This document shows positions 1-8,059 of a stretch of DNA of 19,116 nt, piece by piece; position 1 is the first letter of the stretch; each line of letters starts with the position of its first letter. The DNA lies in assembly GCA_944385775.1 (NCBI GenBank), contig CALWYM010000048.1, positions 1 to 19,116 on the forward strand, given 5' to 3'. The translations under genes were made by a program, and so were the position numbers. The notes under the pieces are model-generated. The model was not told the origin of the DNA. It saw only the letters and a list, made by a program, of their open reading frames with translations, and did not search any database. This DNA is from an uncultured Oscillospiraceae bacterium. GTDB lineage: Bacteria > Bacillota > Clostridia > Oscillospirales > Oscillospiraceae.

Positions 1-26
1 GTACATGAAAATCTACTTTTGTCAAA

Positions 27-806
27 ATGATGATGGATGAGGAGAAGCCTGATACCAGTCTTATTCGCATGGGACCTTCCATAAGGTGTGCTTACCTTCC
101 CCAGATAATCGAGTTCAAGGATACAAACTTAACGGTGCTGGAGACTATGATGTACGAAGGCGGATGTAATATGCAGGAAGCCCGGGACCGCCTTGGTTCA
201 TTTTTATTCCGCGGAGAAAGAGTTAATACGGTTGTTTCACAGCTTTCAGGCGGAGAACGCAGTAGACTCAAGCTTTGCATTATTATGAAACGGGGGATAA
301 ATTTTCTTATTTTGGACGAGCCTACAAACCATCTTGATATTGCATCAAGGGAATGGATTGAGGATGCTCTTTCAGACTACGGTGAGGCGCTGCTTTTTGT
401 TTCTCACGACAGGTATTTTATCAATAAGTTCGCTACCAGGGTATGGGAAATTCGAAACAAACATATTTTTGATTACAACTGTAATTTTGAACGTTACAAG
501 GAAATTCGCACCAGAGAGGAACAGCAAAATCTTGTTCAGCAAAGGGAGCAGAAGCCTGTAAAGGAAGAAAAGAAAGTTAAGGAAATAAAAGAACGAAAAA
601 TGTCACCTTCAACAAGGGAAAGGCTTATTCGTAAACTGGAAAATGAGATTGAAAAGCTGGAGAAGCAAATTAAGGAAAATGAAAGGCTGCAGGAGGAAAA
701 CTTCTCCGACTATGAAAAACTTATGGAACTTACAACAGAGCAGGCTGACCTAACGAAGTTATTAGAGGGAAAATACGCACAGTGGGAGGAGCTTTCGGAT
801 CAATGA
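27..806 (+). CDS. ABC-F family ATPase, C-terminal half (interrupted or partial)
   Basis: This is the second nucleotide-binding domain and C-terminal tail of an ABC-F ATPase, a soluble family that acts on ribosomes in translation or antibiotic protection. Visible motifs are the ABC signature LSGGERSRL (about residues 73-81), Walker B FLILDEPTNHLD with the family's EPTNHLD signature (about 93-104), and the H-switch SHDRYF (about 125-130). A Lys/Glu-rich coiled-coil tail from about residue 170 fits the usual ABC-F C-terminal extension. Only 259 codons follow the first ATG, against 500-650 for the family, and neither the first domain nor Walker A is present. Reading upstream in the same frame gives T, stop (TGA 6-8), K-S-T-F-V-K, which is Walker A GTGKST with Gly replaced by a stop. 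No ribosome binding site precedes the ATG at 27, so this is probably not a natural start. The sub-family (Uup, YdiF or antibiotic-type) cannot be set from this fragment. Confidence 0.85.
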   Translation: MMMDEEKPDTSLIRMGPSIRCAYLPQIIEFKDTNLTVLETMMYEGGCNMQEARDRLGSFLFRGERVNTVVSQLSGGERSRLKLCIIMKRGINFLILDEPTNHLDIASREWIEDALSDYGEALLFVSHDRYFINKFATRVWEIRNKHIFDYNCNFERYKEIRTREEQQNLVQQREQKPVKEEKKVKEIKERKMSPSTRERLIRKLENEIEKLEKQIKENERLQEENFSDYEKLMELTTEQADLTKLLEGKYAQWEELSDQ

Positions 807-1576
807 GCTTTTTGAAGCGATATTCAGGGTATATATTAACAGCCGCTGTATCTTTCATTCTGGGCTTATTCTTTGCTGGAGTACTTGTAGGTTATAGCTT
901 TACTGGGTATATCCTTTTTCTTGTAGGTTTTGCCGCACTGTTCTTCATGGTTTTAAAGATTATGAGTAGGAGATACCCAGGACCATGTAGGTTTATTTTA
1001 CGATTTTTTGTAATAATGATTTGTGTGGGAGTAGTTTTTACAGCCGGTACTGCTATATATCTCGTAGCTTCAGGCAGTAATAGTAACAATGAAAATGCAG
1101 ATTACGCCATTGTGTTTGGTGCGGGCGTAAATGGGCGTACACCTTCCAGATCGCTTATGACCAGAATTAATGCAGCCATTAAATACGGAAGGGAAAACCC
1201 TGACACAGTTTTTATTTTGTCCGGCGGTCAGGGCAGGGGAGAAGAGATTACTGAAGCTCAATGTATGTACGATTACATGGTGAAGAGTGGCATAGATGGG
1301 TCAAGACTTATTTTAGAGGACAAGGCAACGAATACACGTGAAAATGCCAAGTTTTCATGTGAAATTATTTTTTCGGAGGATCCGGGTTTTAACGGCAGGG
1401 TATGTGTGATAACTGAGGTATATCATGGAGCCCGTGCAAAACTTTGCACGGAAAACATGGGTATTTCAGATGTGGTTGTAAAAACAGGATACAGCGGTTA
1501 TCCAATACTTACGGTTAACTACTATCTTAGGGAAGTCTTTGCACTGTGGAATTATATATTTTTTAACTCTAATTAG
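803..1576 (+). CDS. YdcF/SanA-like (DUF218) membrane protein
   Basis: The protein has 257 residues. About three hydrophobic segments (roughly 8-30, 34-56 and 65-90) come before a soluble DUF218/YdcF-type domain. Family hallmarks are DYAIVFGAGV near the domain start, ILSGGQG in the middle, then DKATNTRENAKFS and a late VITEVYHGARA segment. YdcF, SanA and ElyC proteins are linked to cell-envelope integrity and possibly carrier-lipid metabolism, but no reaction is firmly known, so the function here stays general. The start is placed at ATG 803, which overlaps the ABC-F stop as ATGA and has GGGAGGA about 12 nt upstream. A longer frame from GTG 782 would begin inside that ribosome binding site. 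The overlap implies co-translation with the ATPase. A terminator follows at 1592-1638. Confidence 0.85.
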   Translation: MSFLKRYSGYILTAAVSFILGLFFAGVLVGYSFTGYILFLVGFAALFFMVLKIMSRRYPGPCRFILRFFVIMICVGVVFTAGTAIYLVASGSNSNNENADYAIVFGAGVNGRTPSRSLMTRINAAIKYGRENPDTVFILSGGQGRGEEITEAQCMYDYMVKSGIDGSRLILEDKATNTRENAKFSCEIIFSEDPGFNGRVCVITEVYHGARAKLCTENMGISDVVVKTGYSGYPILTVNYYLREVFALWNYIFFNSN

Positions 1577-1591
1577 CAAATTAACTTTAAC

Positions 1592-1638
1592 AATAAAACA
1601 GAGTGAATTTCCAAAATGGAAACTCACTCTGCTTTATT
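1592..1638. terminator. Bidirectional intrinsic terminator between convergent genes
   Basis: A 14-bp stem with one mismatch (1599-1612 with 1618-1631, 5-nt loop) is flanked by an A-rich tract on the left and a T-rich tract on the right, so it can terminate transcripts on both strands. It lies between the YdcF-like gene (+) and ypeB (-), and its right edge touches the ypeB stop codon. Confidence 0.8.
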
Positions 1639-3010
1639 ATACAGTCAGGGTTCCTTTTTCGTTTTCCAACAGAATAAGGATTTTTTCCTCAATGCCTGTT
1701 TCAGCGTTTATATAGACGAGACAGTGCTGATCGTTACCGTAACTGCACTTAAATTCGTGGCACAAAAGCTCATTTTTACCACTGGTGGGTATTACACAAA
1801 GATTATAGTCAAGCACTTCCAGAGAGTCAGCCAGACTGGCTTGAGCTTCGTCCTGGCTTACTTTTACGGGAGCAAGATTTCTCACAGTATGATTCATAAT
1901 ATATCCAGCTGTTTCAAAATTTACTATCTCTCCGTTATTCATGGCTATGCCAACCTTTACAAGGTCAGGGTAGTAGAGAATATTATTTTCTTTATAGGCA
2001 AAATTTGCGACCAGAATGTTGTTTTCTATATCATAATAGGTCATTGACATATTGGAAAGACCGCGTTCATTTAAAAAAGTTTCCGCAATAGAAATCGCTT
2101 TTTCCTGGGAAATATTTGATGAAGGGACAGCCCTTGATGTTCCGTAGTATAATATAAATCCGCCTGTTCGTGTTACTTCAAAAGTTTGTACAACGCTACC
2201 TGTTGTAGCGGTAACAACGTATACCGGAATGTCTTCCTCCCTCTGATACTCAACCTTAAGGCGGGTTCGGTCAATTTTAGAAAAATCCTGAATAACATAA
2301 AGGACGTCATTTTCACTTAGTTCTTTTTTTCCATCAAGGAATTTAGGTTCAAGAGATGAAATGTGAGAAGAGAATGGACCGTCATATATAAGAGTAGGAA
2401 GCTGAGGAAATTCTGTTTCCATTTGCTTAAAACTGTCTGTAAACCCGTTGGATACTGCCGATTCTGCTGAATCTGAAAGAATATCTTGATTTTTTTCCAA
2501 AGAGGATATACTTAGGGAACCGGATAATAGTTGAGAAGAAAGAGATGACAACGTGTTAGATACAGTCTCAGCGTTCTGACAAAGAGTTTCCAGATTTTTC
2601 CTGTGCTCATCAGAAAGAGAGTTGCCGGCAGCGCAGTATCTTGAAAGGTAGAAAACGTAGTCGCCTGTTTTTGAAATGAAAGCAGCGGTGTTTTCAAGTT
2701 GGCTGTTTGCGTAGGGAAGAACACCGAGGGCAGCGTCTGCTGACATTGCATCAGCATATACCTGGGTACAGGTAGAGCTTACAAGACTAGGGGATGAGGC
2801 GCAGCAAACCTTTCTGAGAGAATTATACATATTTTCGGTACTGTCTGCCAGTGAGGAAAAAGCCCTTGCGTAGTTGACTTCAGTTTGACGTTTGTATGAG
2901 CTTGCATAGGTATTTTGCTTTATTATAAATCCGCATACCACAGCAAATGCAAAGATAGTGTAGGTTGAAATAATTATTATGCTTTTCTTGGAAATTTTCA
3001 AAAGAAACAC
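1637..3010 (-). CDS. ypeB: Germination protein YpeB
   Basis: The 457-residue product matches the length and layout of YpeB. A single N-terminal membrane anchor (about residues 9-31) is followed by a long Ser-rich helical region (about 45-190) and C-terminal PepSY-like repeats (for example KAISIAETFLNERG, and a later VSQDEAQASLADSLEV segment). In Bacillus, YpeB sits at the inner spore membrane and is needed to stabilise and localise the cortex-lytic enzyme SleB. It therefore indicates a spore former. No sleB is adjacent in this window, although the two often form an operon. The start is a GTG at 3008-3010 with AAAGG seven nt upstream; no nearby ATG competes. That initiation region is buried in the hairpin 3010-3041. 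The gene lies 51 nt downstream of gltX on the same strand. Confidence 0.85.
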   Translation of the reverse strand: MFLLKISKKSIIIISTYTIFAFAVVCGFIIKQNTYASSYKRQTEVNYARAFSSLADSTENMYNSLRKVCCASSPSLVSSTCTQVYADAMSADAALGVLPYANSQLENTAAFISKTGDYVFYLSRYCAAGNSLSDEHRKNLETLCQNAETVSNTLSSLSSQLLSGSLSISSLEKNQDILSDSAESAVSNGFTDSFKQMETEFPQLPTLIYDGPFSSHISSLEPKFLDGKKELSENDVLYVIQDFSKIDRTRLKVEYQREEDIPVYVVTATTGSVVQTFEVTRTGGFILYYGTSRAVPSSNISQEKAISIAETFLNERGLSNMSMTYYDIENNILVANFAYKENNILYYPDLVKVGIAMNNGEIVNFETAGYIMNHTVRNLAPVKVSQDEAQASLADSLEVLDYNLCVIPTSGKNELLCHEFKCSYGNDQHCLVYINAETGIEEKILILLENEKGTLTV

Positions 3011-3041
3011 CCCTTTACCTTTATGATTAGCGGTAAAGGGG
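3010..3041 (-). terminator. Hairpin between gltX and ypeB, overlapping the ypeB ribosome binding site
   Basis: A perfect 10-bp stem (3010-3019 with 3032-3041, 12-nt loop) lies on the minus strand between the gltX stop and ypeB. A T-rich TGTTTCTTTTG follows it, so it may act as the gltX terminator. Its 3' arm contains the ypeB Shine-Dalgarno region and the first base of the GTG start, so an RNA reading through from gltX would have the ypeB start sequestered. A terminator and a translational block are both possible. Confidence 0.55.
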
Positions 3042-3061
3042 TATATTATTATAGAAATATT

Positions 3062-4570
3062 TTACTGTGAGACAACAGCAGAAAGCTTGTCCATCGCTAC
3101 TGAAAAACGCCTGAGTGTTTCGTCCTTTCCAAGTATTTCGCAAATCTCAACAGCTCCTCCGGGCGTAACAGCTTTCCCGGCGGCAGCAATACGGACAGGC
3201 CACATAAGAACTGAATTTTTTACTCCAAGCTTTTCGGCAAGGGTAATAAGACAATCATGGACTGAATCATAATTCCATTCAGAAAGCCCGTCAAAGGCAG
3301 TGTATGCTTCTTTCAGCATGGTAAGTGAGCTTTCAATGGTGGACTTACTCTTTTTGTGAACAAAAAGCTCTGTGTCGTAGGACGGAAGAGAATCAAAAAA
3401 GTCAATCTTTTCGGGAATGTCTGTAAGCTTTTCGGTTCTCTGCTGGAGAAGGGCTGCTATGGCAGTGGGATCGATGGCAGGATTTTTAACAGCCTTACGG
3501 ATGTAGGGCAAAGCCACTTTCGCAAAATCTGAAGGTGACATAGCACGGATATATTCGCTGTTAAAATATGTGAGCTTTTCAATATCAAATATTGCCGGAG
3601 ATTTGGAAATTCCGGAAATGTCAAAAATCTCAGCCAATTCATTAAGAGAGAATATCTCCCGCTCGCCCCTGGGAGACCAGCCTAAAAGGGCAATATAGTT
3701 TACAACGGCATCTGAAAGATAGCCCTGGTTAATAAGGTCCTCATATGACGGATCTCCGTGACGCTTGCTCATTTTATTATGAGCGTCTCTCATAACTGCC
3801 GGGCAGTGGACATAGGCAGGAATCTCCCACCCAAATCCCTCGTACAAAAGATTGTATTTTGGCGTGGAGGAGAGATACTCTGTTCCTCTAACCACATGGG
3901 TAATACCCATAAGATGGTCGTCAACTACATTTGCAAAGTTATAGGTCGGAAGTCCATCACGCTTTATAAGAACCTGGTCATCAAGATCAGTATTTGGGAC
4001 GGTGATATCACCTCTGATTTCGTCATGGAAAGTGGTAGTGCCGCTTTCCGGTATCCGCTGTCGTATAACGAAAGGCTCGCCAGCTAATGCGCGGGCGTCG
4101 CTTTCCTCCTGGGAAAGATTGCGGCACGGGTCAACAACCTTTTTAAAAGCATGGGCTTCTTCATCATCTTCTTGGGGCTGTTCCTCGACCTTGTCGCAGA
4201 AGCAACGGTAGGCGTGACCACGACTCATAAGAAGTTCTGCGTATTTCATGTAAAGTCCGCGGCGCTCAGTCTGAACATATGGACCAACAGGACCGCCTAC
4301 GTCCGGACCCTCATCGTGATCCAGCTTACATTCCTTTAGGGTTTTATAAATAATATCCACTGCACCATCTACTAAACGGCTCTGATCAGTATCTTCTATA
4401 CGAAGAATAAAGGTGCCTTTGTTTCTTCTGGCAATGAGCCAAGTGTAAAGCGCAGTACGAAGATTTCCTACGTGCATATACCCTGTTGGGCTCGGTGCAA
4501 AGCGTGTCCTCACTTTACCTTTCGGTATGCGGTTTTCCATCTCCTGAAACCAACTATAATCTATAGCCAT
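3062..4570 (-). CDS. gltX: Glutamyl-tRNA synthetase
   Basis: This class I aminoacyl-tRNA synthetase charges tRNA-Glu with glutamate in the cytoplasm. The 502 residues fit the family. The HIGH-type motif appears as HVGN (33-36) inside FAPSPTGYMHVGNLRTAL, and the KMSKS-type motif as KMSKR (266-270). LRIEDTDQSR (57-66) and VVRGTEYLSSTPKY are also typical of GluRS. Cysteines C123, C125 and C149 sit where many GluRS bind zinc, but a full four-ligand site is not obvious. The start at 4570 is well supported by GGAGG about 7 nt upstream. The gene is divergent from the FHA-SEDS gene. Whether the enzyme is discriminating or non-discriminating (GatCAB pathway) cannot be read here. Confidence 0.95.
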   Translation of the reverse strand: MAIDYSWFQEMENRIPKGKVRTRFAPSPTGYMHVGNLRTALYTWLIARRNKGTFILRIEDTDQSRLVDGAVDIIYKTLKECKLDHDEGPDVGGPVGPYVQTERRGLYMKYAELLMSRGHAYRCFCDKVEEQPQEDDEEAHAFKKVVDPCRNLSQEESDARALAGEPFVIRQRIPESGTTTFHDEIRGDITVPNTDLDDQVLIKRDGLPTYNFANVVDDHLMGITHVVRGTEYLSSTPKYNLLYEGFGWEIPAYVHCPAVMRDAHNKMSKRHGDPSYEDLINQGYLSDAVVNYIALLGWSPRGEREIFSLNELAEIFDISGISKSPAIFDIEKLTYFNSEYIRAMSPSDFAKVALPYIRKAVKNPAIDPTAIAALLQQRTEKLTDIPEKIDFFDSLPSYDTELFVHKKSKSTIESSLTMLKEAYTAFDGLSEWNYDSVHDCLITLAEKLGVKNSVLMWPVRIAAAGKAVTPGGAVEICEILGKDETLRRFSVAMDKLSAVVSQ

Positions 4571-4591
4571 GTTGAACCTCCATGGAATTGT

Positions 4592-4612
4592 AGTATAATC
4601 GTATTAACGATT
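4592..4612 (-). promoter_or_regulatory. gltX promoter -10 with overlapping palindrome
   Basis: On the minus strand a TATACT -10 box (4592-4597) lies about 20 bp upstream of the gltX start codon. No good -35 is seen at 17 bp. An inverted repeat with 6-bp arms, AATCGT and ACGATT, separated by ATTA (4597-4612) covers the region just upstream of the -10, where a repressor or activator could bind. The -10 is reasonable; the operator is inference. Confidence 0.4.
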
Positions 4613-4681
4613 CAGTTTTACTACACAAATATACATTACATTCCGAAAAAAATCAATACAAATCGTTTTCAAAAGGTTAAT

Positions 4682-4710
4682 GTGACATTTGAAGTAATAT
4701 GTGGTATTAT
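4682..4710 (+). promoter_or_regulatory. Sigma-A-like promoter for the FHA-SEDS/PBP operon
   Basis: GTGACA (4682-4687) and TATTAT (4705-4710) are separated by exactly 17 bp, about 34 bp before the GTG start at 4744. Each box has one mismatch to consensus. Transcription would start near 4717. Confidence 0.6.
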
Positions 4711-4743
4711 TACTTTAATTACGTTTAAGTAGGTGTATGTTAC

Positions 4744-6483
4744 GTGGATTTCACTAAAGTGAAAGAGTTTATACTTGGACTTTGGGACAGTATTATTTCT
4801 GCCGGGCTTTTGTCCGATACAGTTATATTTATTTCAAGGCTTTTGCTGCCGGTTTTAGGTATTATCATATTGTACAGATGTGCAGGTTCTCTTTTTGGAT
4901 ATAGAAGGGAAAAGGAAGTATGGGGGTACCTTGCTTTGCCAAACGGAGCAAAAATTGAACTTAATCATTGGGAAAATATCGTTGGTAGGGCAATGTCGTC
5001 AGATGTTTGCATGGAATATCCGTCCGTATCGCGCACCCATGGCGCTATTATCCGTGAGCCAGATGGAAATTGGCGGATTTATAATTTGGGCGGAAAGATG
5101 GGAATTACGGTAAGAGGGAAGAAGTTAAACACTGTGACCACCATAAGAAACGGAGATATAATTAATTTTGGTGGCGTTGATACGGTATTTATGAAAGATA
5201 CGGAACATGATATTTTGGAAGATAACAGCGAACGGAAAAGCCCTGTGGGAACACTTGTGCTGCTGACACTTTTTATGTCCATATTGTGTTCTGATTTATG
5301 TCTTAGTATGGCAGAAAGCGGAACAATTATTTTTGCGTTTTCGTCTCTTGCACTTCTAATGTGGGGCTCTTATTTAATAACAAGGGTTTTGGACAGGGAA
5401 GCTTTTGAGCTTGAGACTATTGTGTTTTTCCTGTGCGCCATTGGGTTCTCTGTTGTGGCAAGTTCAAGACCGCAGGCTCTATACAAAGAGATAATATGTA
5501 TGGTGGCAGGTGTGGCTGTGTACTGGATATTAGGCTGGTTTTTAAGGGAACTGAAACGTGCAAAAGCTTGCAGATGGTATATTGCAGGGTTCGGTGTGGT
5601 GCTCCTTATACTAAATCTTTTTATGTCAGAAAGTATTTTCGGCGCTAAGAACTGGTTAAGCATAGGTTCGTTTTCGTTTCAGCCGTCAGAGTTTATAAAG
5701 ATATGCTTTGTTTTTGCCGGAGCTGCAACACTTGACAGAATGTTTGCAAAACGAAATTTAATCCTTTTTGTCCTCTATGCCGGACTATGCGTGGGAGGAC
5801 TTGCGATTATGAGCGATTTTGGTACTGCCCTTGTTTTCTTTGCAGCTTACCTTGTAATAGCATTTATGAGGTCGGGAAGCTTTGCGGCTGTTATTCTAAG
5901 CGCAGGCGGAGCGGTGCTTGCTGCGTTTCTTGCTGTTCTTGCAAAGCCGTACATTGCCCAGCGTTTTGCCACATGGGGGAACGCATGGGCTGACCCGAAC
6001 GGAACAGGGTATCAGCAGACTAGAGCTATGGCTGCGTGCGCGTCAGGCGGTCTTCTTGGATTAGGGGCTGGAAGAGGCTGGCTAAAGAGAATTTTTGCCG
6101 CAGATACGGATATGGTTTTTGCTTTTGTCTGCGAGGAGTTGGGACTTATAATAGCTGTTTTGGCAGTAGTTGCGATTGTAATAATTGCGCTTACTGCTAT
6201 TGGTTCTGCATCTGAATCAAGAAGCACCTTTTATGTTATAGCAGCCTGTGCATCCGGCACTATTTTGCTTGTGCAGGTTATGCTCAATGTGTTCGGGTCA
6301 TTGGATATGCTTCCATTTACCGGCGTTACATTCCCCTTTGTATCAAATGGAGGTTCCAGTCTGATTGCCTGCTGGGGGCTTGTCAGCTTTATTAAAGCTT
6401 GCGATACAAGACCAAGTGCAAGCTTTGCGGTAAAATCCGGGTTTAAAGTAAAGAAAAAGAGGAGTAGAAATGAAGAAAATTAA
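4744..6483 (+). CDS. FHA-domain SEDS glycosyltransferase (FtsW/RodA/SpoVE family)
   Basis: The 579-residue membrane protein joins an FHA domain to a SEDS peptidoglycan polymerase. An N-terminal membrane segment (about 26-45) precedes an FHA domain at about 60-150, with GR (81-82), S96-R97-T98-H99 and N114 at phosphothreonine-binding positions. The SEDS part follows with many membrane helices: GAKNWLSIGSFSFQPSEF (300-317), SDFGTAL (357-363), WADPNGTGYQQ (415-425), TD at 455-456 and PFVSNGGSS (531-539). D456 aligns with the essential aspartate of RodA and FtsW, so polymerase activity on lipid II is expected. The FHA domain suggests recruitment by a Thr-phosphorylated partner such as a PASTA kinase substrate (inference). 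The GTG start has AGGTG 8 nt upstream. The frame overlaps the next gene, a cognate PBP, by 14 nt. Its role in elongation, division or sporulation is not fixed by sequence. Confidence 0.9.
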   Translation: MDFTKVKEFILGLWDSIISAGLLSDTVIFISRLLLPVLGIIILYRCAGSLFGYRREKEVWGYLALPNGAKIELNHWENIVGRAMSSDVCMEYPSVSRTHGAIIREPDGNWRIYNLGGKMGITVRGKKLNTVTTIRNGDIINFGGVDTVFMKDTEHDILEDNSERKSPVGTLVLLTLFMSILCSDLCLSMAESGTIIFAFSSLALLMWGSYLITRVLDREAFELETIVFFLCAIGFSVVASSRPQALYKEIICMVAGVAVYWILGWFLRELKRAKACRWYIAGFGVVLLILNLFMSESIFGAKNWLSIGSFSFQPSEFIKICFVFAGAATLDRMFAKRNLILFVLYAGLCVGGLAIMSDFGTALVFFAAYLVIAFMRSGSFAAVILSAGGAVLAAFLAVLAKPYIAQRFATWGNAWADPNGTGYQQTRAMAACASGGLLGLGAGRGWLKRIFAADTDMVFAFVCEELGLIIAVLAVVAIVIIALTAIGSASESRSTFYVIAACASGTILLVQVMLNVFGSLDMLPFTGVTFPFVSNGGSSLIACWGLVSFIKACDTRPSASFAVKSGFKVKKKRSRNEEN

Positions 6484-7801
6484 GTTTAGGACTTGCTCTG
6501 TTTTTCTTCTTGTGCTGCTTTTAATGGCAGGTATCGGAATATTTATTTTTAAAATGTTTACCAGCGGGGGACAGTGGGTTGTTTTCCCTTCCAATGGAAA
6601 CGTCTTTCAAAATGGTCGTTTGTCCGTGGGAACAGTAATCGATAGAGACGGCGTTACACTTGCGAAAATATCTGAGGGAAAGGTTACTTATGCTGAAGAT
6701 GAAGCAGTAAGAAGGTCTACACTTCATATTGTAGGAGACTATGAGGGAAATGTTGCGGGAGGGGCTTTAAGTATATTCCGCAAGGAGCTTACAGGGTATG
6801 ATTTTATAAATGGAGTATATTCCTACTCCGGCAGCGGTGGAGAGGTTCGCCTTTCTGTAAGCTCCGAATTAAACAGAGCGGCTTATTCTGCGCTTTCTGG
6901 AAGAAACGGTGCGGTATGCGTTATGAACTATGAAACTGGGGAGATTTTATGTATGGTTTCGTCACCGAATTTTGATCCGGAAAATCCACCGTTGATTTCC
7001 GAAGACGATACAAGCGGAGTATATATTAACAGGGCAATCGGAGCGTCTTACACCCCTGGTTCCGTGTACAAACTTGTTACTCTAACAGCCGCAGTTGAAA
7101 AAATTGATGATTTGTTTGAGAGAAATTTTCACTGTGATGGAACGATGGAATTAGGCGATGGAACAATTGTCTGTACAGCAGCCCATGGGGATATGAAAAT
7201 CGAGGACGCTCTCGCAAAATCCTGTAACTGTGTATTTGCGTCTCTGGCGATTGAGCTTGGGGGAGACATAATGGCGGAGTATGCAGAGAAGATGGGATTT
7301 ACAGATGGATTCTATATTGACGGATATAAAACCGCAGATGGACGTTTTGATATTGGGGAAGAAGGCTCAGCAAATCTTGGATGGTCTGGTGCCGGGCAGT
7401 TTAATGACCTCATTTCGCCGATAAGTATGCTCAGATACTGTGCGGCTATTGCAAACAGCGGCACTGCACCGGGGATTACCATGCTTAAAAACGGGAAGGG
7501 GAGCAATGAGAGAGTGATTTCTCAGTCCACAGCTGAAAAACTGGGAGACATGATGAATTATTGCGTTTACCTAACATATGGAAAGGATAATTTCCCGTTT
7601 GACGACGTCTGTGCCAAATCAGGAACCGCAGAGGTTGGAGGCGGAGCAAAACCTCACTCGTGGTTTACTGGATTTGTTCGCGATGAGGATTATCCTATTG
7701 CGTTTACTGTTGTAATCGAGAATGGAGGCTGGGGCTTTTCACAGGCAGGCGCTGCTGCATCAGATGTTCTTTATGCAGTAAAAGAGTATTTTGACTGTTA
7801 G
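6470..7801 (+). CDS. Class B penicillin-binding protein (peptidoglycan transpeptidase)
   Basis: This 443-residue protein has one N-terminal membrane anchor (about 10-28) and a C-terminal transpeptidase domain facing outside the membrane. The three active-site motifs are present: S198-V-Y-K201 (SxxK, nucleophile S198), S251-C-N253 (SxN) and K383-S-G-T386 (KTG). A short N-terminal module (GTVIDRDGVTLAKI) resembles the pedestal of PBP2/FtsI proteins, but the whole is compact, closest in plan to PbpA-type class B PBPs. It should crosslink glycan strands made by the upstream SEDS protein, since SEDS polymerases work in pairs with class B PBPs. Its ATG lies inside the end of the upstream gene (14-nt overlap) with AGAGGAG just before it, so translation is probably coupled. 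No strong terminator follows. Confidence 0.92.
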   Translation: MKKIKFRTCSVFLLVLLLMAGIGIFIFKMFTSGGQWVVFPSNGNVFQNGRLSVGTVIDRDGVTLAKISEGKVTYAEDEAVRRSTLHIVGDYEGNVAGGALSIFRKELTGYDFINGVYSYSGSGGEVRLSVSSELNRAAYSALSGRNGAVCVMNYETGEILCMVSSPNFDPENPPLISEDDTSGVYINRAIGASYTPGSVYKLVTLTAAVEKIDDLFERNFHCDGTMELGDGTIVCTAAHGDMKIEDALAKSCNCVFASLAIELGGDIMAEYAEKMGFTDGFYIDGYKTADGRFDIGEEGSANLGWSGAGQFNDLISPISMLRYCAAIANSGTAPGITMLKNGKGSNERVISQSTAEKLGDMMNYCVYLTYGKDNFPFDDVCAKSGTAEVGGGAKPHSWFTGFVRDEDYPIAFTVVIENGGWGFSQAGAAASDVLYAVKEYFDC

Positions 7802-7855
7802 GTGTTGGTATAAGAATGTGAATTTTTATATAATTTTTATTTTTTAGCTGTTTAG

Positions 7856-7898
7856 GCCTTTACTTTTAGAAATAAAATGATAAAATTAAAGTAAAGGC
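7856..7898. repeat. Inverted repeat in the 258-nt gap after the PBP gene
   Basis: Perfect 11-bp arms (7856-7866 and 7888-7898) surround a 21-nt AT-rich loop. There is no T tract after the right arm, so it is a poor intrinsic terminator for the PBP operon. It could be a weak terminator, an operator for the promoter about 95 bp downstream, or an mRNA end structure. Apart from this repeat and the promoter at 7993-8021, nothing is seen between 7802 and 8059. Confidence 0.5.
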
Positions 7899-7992
7899 GA
7901 TGTAAATGATGATTAAATTAAATTGCAGGAATAAATGTTTTTTTGATTGCAAGTAGAATTACGTTAGCGGTGTAATATAAAGAATTATTGTG

Positions 7993-8021
7993 TTGACTTG
8001 TGTCGCTTTGCATGATAAAAT
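7993..8021 (+). promoter_or_regulatory. Sigma-A-like promoter of the six-gene operon
   Basis: TTGACT (7993-7998) and TAAAAT (8016-8021) are separated by 17 bp and lie about 39 bp before the ATG at 8060. Transcription would begin near 8028. This is the only clear promoter found upstream of the tightly spaced genes 8060-12980. Confidence 0.75.
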
Positions 8022-8059
8022 GACCGTGGTAAAGTTCGGACCATCGGGGGGAAAAAGCC

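Noticed and set aside
6..8. TGA read as glycine (alternative genetic code) in the ABC-F Walker A
   Set aside because: Other genes in the window end normally at TGA (804-806 and 11369-11371) with a neighbouring gene starting right there, so TGA is a stop in this genome.
1616..2047. 143-codon plus-strand frame opposite ypeB
   Set aside because: Fully antisense to a well-supported gene, starts within the terminator region, has no ribosome binding site and no recognisable domain.
7856..7898. Inverted repeat after the PBP gene as an intrinsic terminator
   Set aside because: The loop is 21 nt and no T tract follows either arm, so terminator activity is not supported; listed as a repeat only.
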